Assembly: GCA_001790515.1 (NCBI GenBank)
Contig: MGCS01000015.1
Span: 1-58,603 of the forward strand
Reading direction: 5' to 3'
DNA: 58,603 bases
Source of the DNA: Candidatus Saccharibacteria bacterium RIFCSPHIGHO2_12_FULL_44_22
Lineage (GTDB): Bacteria; Patescibacteriota; Saccharimonadia; Saccharimonadales; Saccharimonadaceae
A model generated the notes under the pieces. That model did no database searches, was not told the DNA's origin, and saw only the letters and a program-made list of their open reading frames with translations. Shown one piece after another: positions 30,397-39,328 of the stretch (its first letter is position 1; each line of letters begins with the position of its first letter). The position numbers and the translations under genes are program-made.

Positions 30397-31095
30397 TTAC
30401 AGAGCACTCATAACCAAACCGGCATTGCGATTTTGTATTGCCAACCAGTGTGCAGTACACCGTTCATTCGATAGATACGTACCATTATAAATAGCTACGT
30501 CACTGAGGCAGCCATTAAATCGACTTGCGATTGAACTATTAGACGCACCGATCTTGAAGTCAGTACCAGCAGCTTCTGCCGTCGTTGGGAGTTGAGTAGC
30601 ACCACTCACCCTTCTGCCATCAATCCACAGTTCGCGCCTTGCGTCTGATCCGCGGTGTCTTACGATAACGTGATGCCAGTCCGTATCTTGAATGCTATAC
30701 CCAGTCGTCCATCTTGACCCGGTGCCTCCAATGTCAAATAAGATACTCGAGCCGCCTAAAAAGAAAAGTGAGTATTGTCGACCATCTGTCGTGCTATTGC
30801 GATAGGATAGAATTGCCTTTGTTTCGGTGTCTAATGAGTTTCGTCTGAGACAAAATTCAATCGTCAAACTCGTATCGATCAGCCAAGCAAAACTTGCTGG
30901 TATGGACTGAACGCGAAACTCGCCCTGCGTATCAATATTAATACCTTGATTGGCATAATTTTTAACACCGTATTTCAATACACCCACTGGCGTAGCTACA
31001 ACTGAACCCATAGAATCAATAATGTCACCACTCGGCTCATTCATCTTCCAGTACGCAGTCGGCTGATCTGCAATCACCTCATCAGAATAGCTCAT
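30397..31095 (-). CDS. LamG / concanavalin A-like lectin domain protein
   Basis: The protein starts SYSDEVIADQPTAYWKMNEPSG, the usual opening of LamG_3 repeats. It continues with SLTIEFCLRRNS, DTDWHHVIVRHRG, RELWIDGRRVSG and SRFNGCLSDVAIYNGTYLS. It is one jelly-roll domain of about 230 residues. There is no signal peptide, as in phage tail-associated proteins. The ATG at 31095 follows a perfect AGGAGGT with 7 nt spacing and lies 2 nt after the upstream stop, so it is co-translated with the tail-fibre-like gene. It probably binds glycans or another surface ligand. Confidence 0.82.
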   Translation of the reverse strand: MSYSDEVIADQPTAYWKMNEPSGDIIDSMGSVVATPVGVLKYGVKNYANQGINIDTQGEFRVQSIPASFAWLIDTSLTIEFCLRRNSLDTETKAILSYRNSTTDGRQYSLFFLGGSSILFDIGGTGSRWTTGYSIQDTDWHHVIVRHRGSDARRELWIDGRRVSGATQLPTTAEAAGTDFKIGASNSSIASRFNGCLSDVAIYNGTYLSNERCTAHWLAIQNRNAGLVMSAL

Positions 31096-31097
31096 TA

Positions 31098-32276
31098 TTA
31101 CACCTCCTGTGCGGCAGAGACTAAATCCCATTTAGTATCGTCGGCATTGTAAATGAACATACAATAGAGTGTTTTGCCTGCAAATGTAGTTAGTGGCAGT
31201 GGCGTGCCCATAGCCCGATAAATAGCATCCCACGTTACTGCTCGTGCTATGCCATTATCTTTAATGCGAATAATCAACTTCTGAGCAGGTGATGGCGTAC
31301 CAGTAGGCACAGCAAAGCTCGCATTCGCAGCCAATGCCGTAACCTTATACATATCATCGGTGGCCACGTTTGGTGTTATTGTAGCGGACGAAGCAACGCC
31401 CGTAACGCGTGGATCAATTCGTTTATTTGTAAGTGTCTGGGTTGCATTATTACTTGTCGCGTTCGCATCAAGCGGCTGACGAGTTGCTACCTGCGCATCA
31501 ACATATGTTTTGACCGCACTTTGCGTAGGGTATAACGTATTAGATACACCTAGGGCTGCTGAGGTGCTTTTATTACTACTTAATTCATGCAGTGTATCGT
31601 TTGCGAAAATAACTGTTGGGTTTGTGGCAGTCCCGCCCAGATCACCAGCTAATTGAACAATGCCTTTAGTCGAATTTGATGCATCGGTAATCGCGGGAAT
31701 AGCTGGTTTGTTCGTCAAATCAACGTACGAGCCAGAAGTCGCAACCGCCGATAGCGCGCTTGCATTCGCTTTTAGATCAAGCGATTGCTGCACAAGTGTC
31801 GAAACAGGCTTCGCAGCATCACTTGTGTTATCGACATCGCCCAGACCAATACTACTTTTATCAATCACAACTGCTCCGGTTTGCGTATTGACAGAAATGA
31901 CTGGCGCGGACTGTAGTGCAGTGTCTGCCTTGTCAAGGGATGTGCGGACACTCGCTACCAATTTTGTTGCAGTAATGCTATCGTCCGCTATTACGGAGGG
32001 TGTATTCAGCTTAGTCTGGACGCTTGTATCAAGAAGCGTTTCGGTTATAGTACCGTCAGCAATTGTAGATGCGTTGACAGAATTACTGGCAAGTGAAGCA
32101 TTCGTGACCGAATTTGGCGCTAATGCAGTCGCAGTTACTGCGTTATCTTGCAGTTGTGGTGCTCCGACAGCATCATCTTTGATGGCACCGGCGGCAGTAT
32201 GTGACTGCATTAAATAGTCATTGAGTATGTTCCCCCAATTTCCATTATCTGCACCAGGTTGCGGTAGACGTGCCAT
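31098..32276 (-). CDS. Phage tail-fibre-like protein
   Basis: The N-terminus RLPQPGADNGNWGNILNDYL is followed by short repeats of the type IADGTITETLL / AVTATALAPNSV. Then come VNTQTGAVVIDKSSIGLGDVDNTSD, a well-known tail-fibre and adhesin repeat, and TNKRIDPRV, which often opens the C-terminal receptor-binding part. The composition is S, T, A, N, D rich with almost no cysteine, as in trimeric fibres. No capsid, terminase or lysis gene is near, so this is more likely a domesticated surface or contractile-tail fibre than a prophage remnant. No signal peptide is visible, so the export route is unclear. Confidence 0.78.
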   Translation of the reverse strand: MARLPQPGADNGNWGNILNDYLMQSHTAAGAIKDDAVGAPQLQDNAVTATALAPNSVTNASLASNSVNASTIADGTITETLLDTSVQTKLNTPSVIADDSITATKLVASVRTSLDKADTALQSAPVISVNTQTGAVVIDKSSIGLGDVDNTSDAAKPVSTLVQQSLDLKANASALSAVATSGSYVDLTNKPAIPAITDASNSTKGIVQLAGDLGGTATNPTVIFANDTLHELSSNKSTSAALGVSNTLYPTQSAVKTYVDAQVATRQPLDANATSNNATQTLTNKRIDPRVTGVASSATITPNVATDDMYKVTALAANASFAVPTGTPSPAQKLIIRIKDNGIARAVTWDAIYRAMGTPLPLTTFAGKTLYCMFIYNADDTKWDLVSAAQEV

Positions 32277-32408
32277 GTTGTATTGCTTTTGCTTTCTTGT
32301 ATACGTTAATAAGCACCTTTGAGAGGTGTACTAATAGTAGTATACACCATACTTATGCTTAGAATGTACCGCCAGTGTAGGCTACTCACTAGCCTAGAGC
32401 TAGACTAT

Positions 32409-33404
32409 CTAATAGCGCTCGATTTTTATTGACGATGCACCAACGTCGGATATGATCGTTATCTTCTTTGCCGCTTGGTTATAGTCTTTCGATTCGTAAA
32501 CGCCATTTGATACTTCGTAAATATCTTCAAAGTTTTTGCTTGATAACCCACCTTCACTCTCAACACGAACGCCGCTATCTTTCGGCACTCGTAGTGTAAT
32601 TGAGCTTGCGCCAGCGTCAATCGACACTTTTACGGTATCCTCTTTGTTTCCGATAGTTGCCTTTAGACTGCTGGCGCCAGCATCGACAGTGAATTCCTTG
32701 ATTCGTATATCGGCCAAGTTTGCATCCAGTGAAGCTGCGCCTGCATCCATACGCAGCATAACTGGAATATCTTTTGTTATTTGTACGTTCAATTTGTTAT
32801 TCGACAGTCCTGTCCAACCGAAACCAGATCCTTTTGTCGAAATTGTCGTTTGCTGAGTAGTATTTGATACCGTTGTATCAGCTTTTAGTTCAAAGCGCCT
32901 ATTGCCGTCTAGCATTGCCTTGGCAATCTGACTACCATTGAGCGGATCGATCACGACTTTCATCGCACCCGTTTCAATTTTCAGATCTAGTGAATCAACA
33001 CTGTTCGCCTTTTTACCGACAGCTACTTCTGACTGCTTTCTGTTTTCATCTTTACTGCCAACGAGTCGACCGCCCTCTTCGTTCGTAATTGTTACATACA
33101 ACAACCCTAGACTTGCCACAATAAATAGCCCTACGACGCTATTTTTCCATGCACCTTTCAGATGAAGAAATGATATGCCGACACCGACAATAACCAGTGG
33201 CCAAAGTTGCCAAATGTTTCCTAGGTAAATATCAACGATATTCAATGTACCAAGCAAAAATACTATGCCGGCCGTGATCAACCCAACGCCCAGTAAGACT
33301 GTTCCCGTATCCCATCCCTTGTCGTCGGTAGGCTTCGCTTTATCTACTGAAGTCTTTTCTTTCACTTCTGGTTTATGTTTAGATTCATGATTAGATTTTG
33401 CCAT
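32409..33404 (-). CDS. LiaF-like membrane protein with toastrack domain
   Basis: A charged cytoplasmic N-terminus of about 30 residues is followed by DUF5668/LiaI-LiaF-type helices (VLLGVGLITAGIVFLLGTL, LWPLVIVGVGISFL and a third). The C-terminal 200 residues form a right-handed beta solenoid (DUF2154/DUF4097-like toastrack) with repeated DAGAASLDANL, DAGASSLKATI and DAGASSITLRV. LiaF-type proteins sense or signal cell-envelope stress; no Lia kinase is adjacent. AAGGGAAGG is the ribosome site and TATAGT (33445 to 33440) a likely -10. Confidence 0.8.
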   Translation of the reverse strand: MAKSNHESKHKPEVKEKTSVDKAKPTDDKGWDTGTVLLGVGLITAGIVFLLGTLNIVDIYLGNIWQLWPLVIVGVGISFLHLKGAWKNSVVGLFIVASLGLLYVTITNEEGGRLVGSKDENRKQSEVAVGKKANSVDSLDLKIETGAMKVVIDPLNGSQIAKAMLDGNRRFELKADTTVSNTTQQTTISTKGSGFGWTGLSNNKLNVQITKDIPVMLRMDAGAASLDANLADIRIKEFTVDAGASSLKATIGNKEDTVKVSIDAGASSITLRVPKDSGVRVESEGGLSSKNFEDIYEVSNGVYESKDYNQAAKKITIISDVGASSIKIERY

Positions 33405-33536
33405 GGATATACCTTCCCTTGTTGCAATTACTACGTATTACTATATACATTTATGCGACATTATGAAATGTATAATCAATCATATACTCGTATTGCAGCT
33501 ACTCTCCATACGTCCTATACTTTTTAATGAGATATC

Positions 33537-34037
33537 ATGAAAAACCTACGCATTATAACAAGCAATACCCCTGATGGTGATTTTCACATGGTCGTCGATG
33601 GCGACGATGTGGTACGGGCATCTGGTTACGGGTCGACGGGCGATCTCATTAAAAGATACGACTCATTACTAGACGTTACTACCGTCACGCACACCGACAA
33701 CCACCCATATCTAGACGACGTATCAGCATATTACAACGGGGACACGACTGCGCTTGACAAGATTCCACGACTACAAGACGGCACCGAGTTTCAAAAGCGC
33801 GTATGGCAAGCAATGTCAGACATACCCTACGGCCATACACTGTCGTACAAACAATTAGCCGAAGCATCCGGTAATCCAGCGGCTATACGCGCAGCGGGAA
33901 CGATATGCGGACTCAACAGGCTAATACTGCTCGTTCCATGCCACCGCATACTCAAAAGTAACGGAAGTATTGGTAATTACTTGTATGGTCAAGCGATTAA
34001 AGAATCACTCCTTCGCCATGAAGGCGCGATCAACTAA
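33537..34037 (+). CDS. Methylated-DNA-protein cysteine methyltransferase (Ogt type)
   Basis: The C-terminal domain has FQKRVWQAMSDIPYGHTLSYKQLA, the Arg-finger helix PAAIRAAGTICGLNR and the active site LLVPCHRILKSNGS, whose Cys accepts the O6-alkyl group. The N-terminal ribonuclease-like domain is short. At 166 aa it is usual for Ogt. It directly reverses O6-methylguanine in DNA and complements the AlkA-type glycosylase. No ribosome site precedes the ATG; TATACT at 33516-33521 gives a leader of about 9 nt. Confidence 0.93.
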   Translation: MKNLRIITSNTPDGDFHMVVDGDDVVRASGYGSTGDLIKRYDSLLDVTTVTHTDNHPYLDDVSAYYNGDTTALDKIPRLQDGTEFQKRVWQAMSDIPYGHTLSYKQLAEASGNPAAIRAAGTICGLNRLILLVPCHRILKSNGSIGNYLYGQAIKESLLRHEGAIN

Positions 34038-34079
34038 CTTCGTTGCAGCACTCTGATTTGTATGTTTTAATGTAGAGCA

Positions 34080-34838
34080 ATGAAACATATTAGCCATTTA
34101 CACCTCATGTCATTCAAGAAGCTATATCAAAACAAGAGCTATCTCATTATCACTGTTGTAGCTGTGCTAATTTTAGGTACTGGCAGTGTGGTACTTGCGC
34201 TATCAAATAGCAAGAACTCGAACAGAGATTCAAAAATAAGCTCGTTGAGTCAATCCAAGTCGGCGTCACCCGCAGACAAGACAATCGTAGATAAAGATCA
34301 ACCAGTAGCTGATACGAGTGAAGCTACCGATACTGAATCGAATGGGACGTCGAGCAGCACAGACACGGACAAACAACAGCAAGCAACCAAGTCATCTGAA
34401 AAATCTGGCACATCAAATAATTCTAATAAAAGTACATCAGCACCGCAGTCAAGCATTGCCCCGCCAGAACCATACATACCCGTTGCCCCGAATCCGTATT
34501 GCCCAGCGCCAAATTTCATTTTTTCGGTTCAGCGCGAGGTAAATTCATATAATACGAGACTCAACGTCTCGTCTTCGCCTAGCGATCCAAGTAATACCCC
34601 GGCCTGTGGTGGTGGAATTAATTATTCCTATCCAACAGTTACTCGACCCTCTAATGGTCCAATCTGTGATGGGATAGTGTACCCGATCGACAACTATAAT
34701 TGGGGCGTCTCTTGTTCAATCTATGGCAATGCAGTGTATGGGAACTACACATTTACTTTCACTACGACTGGTACTAATGGATATGGTCAGAAAACTACTC
34801 GCACCATCAATCATACGATAAACTATCAGCCGCAATAG
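34080..34838 (+). CDS. Membrane-anchored exported protein of unknown function (252 aa)
   Basis: One N-terminal helix (residues about 22-42, LIITVVAVLILGTGSVVLAL) anchors an S/T/D/N/K-rich linker of about 90 residues. The C-terminal domain of about 110 residues has six cysteines (PYCPAP, PACGGG, PICDG, VSCSIYG) and Y/T-rich strands ending HTINYQ. It is probably an Ig-like fold stabilised by disulfides, which would be a substrate for the DsbA-like enzyme. An upstream TTTAAT ends 8 nt before the ATG. A start at residue 10 (MSFKK) is possible. Confidence 0.7.
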   Translation: MKHISHLHLMSFKKLYQNKSYLIITVVAVLILGTGSVVLALSNSKNSNRDSKISSLSQSKSASPADKTIVDKDQPVADTSEATDTESNGTSSSTDTDKQQQATKSSEKSGTSNNSNKSTSAPQSSIAPPEPYIPVAPNPYCPAPNFIFSVQREVNSYNTRLNVSSSPSDPSNTPACGGGINYSYPTVTRPSNGPICDGIVYPIDNYNWGVSCSIYGNAVYGNYTFTFTTTGTNGYGQKTTRTINHTINYQPQ

Positions 34839-34858
34839 TAATTCAGCATGGAATAAAA

Positions 34859-35881
34859 CTAGAGTTTTCGCATGCCACCGTTGCCACGACCGTGACTACG
34901 AAGCACCCCACCTTTTTTGCGGTGACGAATCAGTAGAATGATCCCAACGATCAGCGCAATCAAGATCAAGATACCAATAACACCAAGAATAATCAGCAAT
35001 TGCGGGACAACCCAGAATGACTTTGTTACTTCGACAGACTGGTTAGTCGTACCGTACGTAAAAGTGGCACTAACGGTATAATTACCAAAACTACCAATGT
35101 TCTTTAGCGGAACATCCCAACGACGAGCACTATCAGTGAGTACGACATCACGTTGATCTTTGTTATTGAAGTCGACGTCATAGACAACTTTGTCTCCCTG
35201 TTTAACAGAGATTTTACCGATTGGCCCTAATTGAATACCACCAGAGTTTTTGAAACGGAATGCAGCCTGGAGATCATTTGAACTGGTGAAGTATTCTGAC
35301 GTTTTACCGCCCTGTTGAATATTAAATTCAGTCAGATCAAGCTTTTCGACGACATCGCCAGGGACTGTCAGTAGCATTAGCGAAGCAACGCTCGCACTGA
35401 GGTTTACTTGTCCACCACCATCTGGTGTTGTTGGTGCAAAACGTACCGCACCGTAATACCCACCTGGCTGTGCACTTGCCGGAACATTAATCACAACATC
35501 GATAGCCTTAGACTTATTGGCAGGAATAGTCGTATCCGCTACGGGTGCCATAAATCGTTTCAAACTATGTGTTGGTGCAAATTTATCAGCATCTAGAATA
35601 AGTGCGGGCGTACCGCGTTCGTCACCTGCGACAAAGTCATTCTGGATAGGACGGACGGAGATTGCAGAATTCGTCGTATTCGTCACTACTACTTGAATCT
35701 TTTTACTCTCGCCTGGTTCTACTGAAAAGTCACTGCGAACAGGGGCAACCTTTAGTGTGTTTGCCGTAGTTTGGGCGGATGCCGTTTGGTGCAATCCCAT
35801 AAATAGCGTGCCGATCGTTGCAAATGCAACAATAACGACGATCGCGCGAACGTTTACTATGACGCGTTGTTTCACCAACAT
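34859..35881 (-). CDS. Membrane-anchored DUF916/PapD-like surface protein B
   Basis: Signal peptide (residues about 8-36, ending QTASAQT), then two Ig-like domains: LKVAPVRSDFSVEPGESKKIQVVVTN and IPANKSKAIDVVINVPASAQPGGYYGAVRF. A C-terminal transmembrane helix (LLIILGVIGILILIALIVG) and a basic tail follow. The layout matches WxL-interacting (DUF916) proteins of Gram-positive bacteria. I prefer ATG at 35881; the frame opens 43 codons earlier, but that part overlaps the previous gene's terminator and a TATGAT -10. Neighbouring genes encode the secreted proteins it could hold at the surface (inference). Confidence 0.78.
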   Translation of the reverse strand: MLVKQRVIVNVRAIVVIVAFATIGTLFMGLHQTASAQTTANTLKVAPVRSDFSVEPGESKKIQVVVTNTTNSAISVRPIQNDFVAGDERGTPALILDADKFAPTHSLKRFMAPVADTTIPANKSKAIDVVINVPASAQPGGYYGAVRFAPTTPDGGGQVNLSASVASLMLLTVPGDVVEKLDLTEFNIQQGGKTSEYFTSSNDLQAAFRFKNSGGIQLGPIGKISVKQGDKVVYDVDFNNKDQRDVVLTDSARRWDVPLKNIGSFGNYTVSATFTYGTTNQSVEVTKSFWVVPQLLIILGVIGILILIALIVGIILLIRHRKKGGVLRSHGRGNGGMRKL

Positions 35882-35944
35882 ACCTAATTTCCCCTTTACG
35901 TAATTACTTTCAATCATACCAGATTCGCTTATGTTTTCATAGCA

Positions 35945-35973
35945 AAACGACACCCCTTTGCGAGATGTCGTTT
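35945..35973 (-). terminator. Hairpin after the secreted protein gene at 36-37 kb
   Basis: AAACGACA and TGTCGTTT pair over 8 bp with further partial pairing inside, followed by TTTT read on the minus strand. Confidence 0.6.
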
Positions 35974-35990
35974 CATTAGCTTGATGTAGT

Positions 35991-37112
35991 TTAGAACTTA
36001 CCGGTTGCAATTAAGCTAAGGTCTGTGGAGTAGAGACCAGCGGGAGTATTCTGATTGATACTAGCCCCAAATATTAGTGGCATATTCTGATCATTTGCAG
36101 GTTCTTCGTCGGTATCCAAGATTGGATCTCCGTATGTACTTGTAATACCTGACGTATTATTAGAGAGGTAATTCAATGCATATGTAGAGGCATTATACCC
36201 CGAGCCGAGAACTGGTTGTAGTGTTCCGATTGCATTAGTCGCAGTGGACGTAACCGTACCTGTTCGTACGCCGAATTTTGCGTCACCATCAGCAATACCT
36301 CCTGTTAGCGCTGGTAAGATATCGCACGTTGTCGTACCGACACGTTTGAGTCCACCACATGCTGTAGCGCTTTTTAGGTTAATAATCGCTCCGTTCGCAG
36401 CATTTGTAGTGAGTTGCGTGTAGATAGTCCCTGTGCTCGTAGCACCTGGAGAGAGCGCGATGATATCACCCGTACCTTCACCCAATTTTAGAACTGGTGG
36501 CTGGTTGGCTTGAACCGCACAACCTTCGCCAATTGTTGCGTTTGAAATACAAAATGAAAGCGTTTCAAGTACAGCACCAGATACGCTAGCAGTGTCTGTG
36601 ATCGAAAGAACTACGCCACCTTCATCAATTTTTGCACCGGGAGTTTCAGACGTATACGCAGTTGCGGCAGTATTGTCTGCAAAGGTGACAATACGCGCAT
36701 ACAGTACACCGGCAGCATCTGGGTTGGTAATATTATCTAGAGACAAAGTCGTAGGTATTCCTTGTGTGATAGAACCGGTTGCCACAACTTTATTTGCTGT
36801 CTTCGTCACCGTAAATCCAGACGTCGAAGTCGTCGCTGCTGCCGCATCAAATCCTACAGGTGGTGTACATTCTTCGCCAACTAAAGGACTGTTACTACAA
36901 AAGTCTACGACGACTGCACCAGCAGCTGCCGCAGCGGTGAATGTAACCAAATAGGTCACACCCGGAGCCTCTTTAGATGCGCTACTCAATTGAATTGAGC
37001 GTTCCGTTACCTGTGCAGCTGATGCAAACGACGTGATGACAAACGCCAGCAAAAGCGCCAGTGCCATAGCAAACGCGCCATATCTACGATCTAATACTCT
37101 AAAAGAATTCAT
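35991..37112 (-). CDS. Secreted surface protein, local WxL-like family member 4 (373 aa)
   Basis: Signal peptide (residues about 12-33, SFASAA) then TERSIQLSSASKEAPGVTYLVTFT. This opening (ERSxxLSS...PG...Y.V.F) recurs in the proteins at 39.3 and 40.5 kb. It continues VVVDFCSNSPLVGEECTPPVGF with paired cysteines and ends NTPAGLYSTDLSLIATGKF. The closing PAGxYxTxxxxxxxxF/Y is shared by all four relatives and recalls the last strands of WxL domains, though no Trp-x-Leu is present. Probably an adhesin or fibre subunit. AAGGGA precedes the ATG. Confidence 0.75.
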   Translation of the reverse strand: MNSFRVLDRRYGAFAMALALLLAFVITSFASAAQVTERSIQLSSASKEAPGVTYLVTFTAAAAAGAVVVDFCSNSPLVGEECTPPVGFDAAAATTSTSGFTVTKTANKVVATGSITQGIPTTLSLDNITNPDAAGVLYARIVTFADNTAATAYTSETPGAKIDEGGVVLSITDTASVSGAVLETLSFCISNATIGEGCAVQANQPPVLKLGEGTGDIIALSPGATSTGTIYTQLTTNAANGAIINLKSATACGGLKRVGTTTCDILPALTGGIADGDAKFGVRTGTVTSTATNAIGTLQPVLGSGYNASTYALNYLSNNTSGITSTYGDPILDTDEEPANDQNMPLIFGASINQNTPAGLYSTDLSLIATGKF

Positions 37113-37169
37113 ATTCCCTTTTCCTCACACTCATTTTTAAATTATTTGTTTTTTCCTCGTAACGAGTCC

Positions 37170-37200
37170 AGTGTAGCACGATAGCCCTTATGGTTGTCAA
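37170..37200 (-). promoter_or_regulatory. Promoter of surface protein family member 4
   Basis: TTGACA (37200 to 37195), 19-bp spacer, then TACACT with an extended TGC (37175 to 37170). It leaves a leader of about 50 nt. Confidence 0.55.
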
Positions 37201-37234
37201 GTACTTTTTTACTACTTGCTAGAAAGTTGTGATC

Positions 37235-38167
37235 CTACGCATCTTTATAGGCATCACGCTCTTTCATCATCTTGTGTCGTAACGAAACGATCTGACTACG
37301 ACGCCCCAAAAAGAACGCAGGAATTAAAAGCGCAGTTGATATAGCAGCAGGTATCCATAGCACTTTTGTTTGTGCGGGTGCTTGCGCACCATTGTCTGCG
37401 TTGGCAGCCGCTGCGGCTGCGCCGTCTACTTTGCCGTTCGCGAGAGCGATCACCTGCAAGAATGCACTGACGCCATTGACGTCTGACACTTTAATATTTA
37501 CCTGATAAATGCCTGCTTGTTTGTACGTGTGGTTGATCGTTACCACACCCGAAAGTGCTTGGCTTTTTAGTTCTGCCGGCGATCCATCACCCCAGTCAAT
37601 ACTAAACGCATATGGCCCTGTACCTCCAGATAGTTGTAATGGCCAACTGAGTGGCGTTCCCGCTGCGGCAGATCGTCGTCCATACGAACTAGTCAGAGTT
37701 ACTAACGCGCCGAACGCGGTGAAGCGAGTGTCAGTGTAGTTAACCGTGACAATATTTGATGTTGGACCAGCCTGATCGAGGTCATCGTAGACAATTGCAC
37801 TCAGTTCATTCGTTCCGGCGAATAAACTTACCTGTAATGTAAAGCTGCCATTCGCGCACATCACCGACCCTACCATCACACCATTATTAAGTACCTGCAC
37901 CAACAAACCTGCGGGACATATACCATTTACTGTAATCGGCGATGCAGAAAATCCTGCTCCGTTTCCCGGGGTCGTAATCGTCGCACCCTGGGTTGGTGCT
38001 GGTTGTTTCTTTGTCGCCTCCAGACCTATAGATCCTGGTTTTGGCGCCGGTGTTGGTAGGGGCGTCAGGGCGGATGCTGGTCGTGTAAATACAAACAGCG
38101 CCAGCAGACATACACCGATCGTAACCGGTAGTATCCACTGTGCGCTGAAGTGTTTCATATGTACCAT
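37235..38167 (-). CDS. Exported PKD/Ig-like domain protein with C-terminal membrane anchor
   Basis: Signal sequence (residues about 12-32), a proline-rich segment, then an Ig-like domain (ITVNGICPAGLLVQVLNNGVMVGSVMC, two cysteines). A PKD domain follows with FSIDWGDGSPAEL and NHTYKQAGIYQVNIKVSD. A final helix (VLWIPAAISTALLIPAFFLG) has a basic tail. PKD domains mediate protein or glycan contacts on cell surfaces. ATG at 38167 (MVHMKHF) is chosen because TACAAT lies 10 nt upstream; the frame opens at 38197. It sits between the two DUF916-like genes. Confidence 0.78.
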   Translation of the reverse strand: MVHMKHFSAQWILPVTIGVCLLALFVFTRPASALTPLPTPAPKPGSIGLEATKKQPAPTQGATITTPGNGAGFSASPITVNGICPAGLLVQVLNNGVMVGSVMCANGSFTLQVSLFAGTNELSAIVYDDLDQAGPTSNIVTVNYTDTRFTAFGALVTLTSSYGRRSAAAGTPLSWPLQLSGGTGPYAFSIDWGDGSPAELKSQALSGVVTINHTYKQAGIYQVNIKVSDVNGVSAFLQVIALANGKVDGAAAAAANADNGAQAPAQTKVLWIPAAISTALLIPAFFLGRRSQIVSLRHKMMKERDAYKDA

Positions 38168-38212
38168 GCTACTGCTTATTGTACCGCGGCGATGCACGAT
38201 ACAAAAGTTTAT

Positions 38213-39271
38213 TTATTTTCGGCGTAATAGTTTTTTACGTTTAGTCGTATGGTGTTTACCGCGGAACTTACGAACGAGTAGCGTAATTCCGATTGCGATT
38301 GCACCGAATAGTACTAGAACAGTTATCACGAACCACCACGGTAGATACCAGAACCCTGCAATGCTTGTTGCTTCTTTGGTTGCATTACCATTCTGGCCAT
38401 AGACAAGGTTTAGCGTCGCTTTATAATAACCTGGCCAAAGACCTGGATCAGCGCATTGTTTTGATTCCGTTTTTGTACCGTTGAAGTCAACATCCTGCGA
38501 TTTTAACTTTATACATGTTACAAATGTACGAGTCTGTTCAATCAAGGCCAATGATTCGTTCGGATTTATATTCGCGATCGTCTGCTCTTTACTGAATGTA
38601 CCCTTCAATGTAATAGTACCGGTTGGAGCCTCTGTAACATTACCGTTGTTCTTTAGTGTATACGCAATATTCTGAGGCTGGGTAGTTGTCAATGAAGTAT
38701 AGGCTGCAGGTTTGTCGCCATTTGCTAAATTATACGCGCCAAATTTTTCAATTTTCAGATCTTGATTTACCTGCCCCGGAATGTTCGCAAATACCAACGT
38801 CACACCTGATGCGCTCAGACCGACATTTCCACCGTCTGATGCACCAGTTGAGTACACAATCGCGCTATACAGGCTACCCGCACCGCGATTTGAAGGTATT
38901 TTGACACTCATGTCAATCGTTTTGCTTTTACCTGGTTCAACTTTGACTGTCTTCGGAATAGTTAAGTACTGCTTCAAAGACCATTTTGTCTGCTGAGCAT
39001 CTGGATCTAACAGCAACTTTGGGGTACCGCCGTCATCGGTAAATGTAAAGTCAATAACGCGCAAGTTTAATTCAAGGGGAATATCTGAGTCAATGTTTCG
39101 AATTGTAAGTTTATCATTGACAGTTTTACCTGACTCAATCTGATACGTCTTTTTTGGTACAATACTAAGCGCCGCTGAAGACTGAGCGGATGCCGTTTGC
39201 GCAGGCGCGATTGACGCAGTAACAGTCAAAACCGCAAACGCGGCCATAAATGTGCTGATTAAGCGTTTCAT
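38213..39271 (-). CDS. Membrane-anchored DUF916/PapD-like surface protein A
   Basis: Signal peptide (SIAPAQTASAQ, residues about 8-30), two Ig-like domains and a C-terminal helix WWFVITVLVLFGAIAIGITLL with a very basic tail (KRKKLLRRK). Domain 1 is IVPKKTYQIESGKTVNDKLTI; domain 2 holds KVEPGKSKTIDMSVKIPSNRGAGSLYSAIVY. The plan is the same as in protein B at 34.9 kb, but identity is low, so they are old paralogues. Likely membrane receptors for the secreted family members. The leader GGTGAGGGAAAA resembles that of the gene at 37112. Confidence 0.78.
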   Translation of the reverse strand: MKRLISTFMAAFAVLTVTASIAPAQTASAQSSAALSIVPKKTYQIESGKTVNDKLTIRNIDSDIPLELNLRVIDFTFTDDGGTPKLLLDPDAQQTKWSLKQYLTIPKTVKVEPGKSKTIDMSVKIPSNRGAGSLYSAIVYSTGASDGGNVGLSASGVTLVFANIPGQVNQDLKIEKFGAYNLANGDKPAAYTSLTTTQPQNIAYTLKNNGNVTEAPTGTITLKGTFSKEQTIANINPNESLALIEQTRTFVTCIKLKSQDVDFNGTKTESKQCADPGLWPGYYKATLNLVYGQNGNATKEATSIAGFWYLPWWFVITVLVLFGAIAIGITLLVRKFRGKHHTTKRKKLLRRK

Positions 39272-39328
39272 TATTTCTATTTTCCCTCACCTATTTTTAC
39301 TATTATAAGTATAAGCCGTATTGTACCA

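Noticed and set aside
30397-32276. Prophage remnant
   Set aside because: No capsid, portal, terminase, integrase, lysis gene or attachment repeats are seen around the fibre-like genes.
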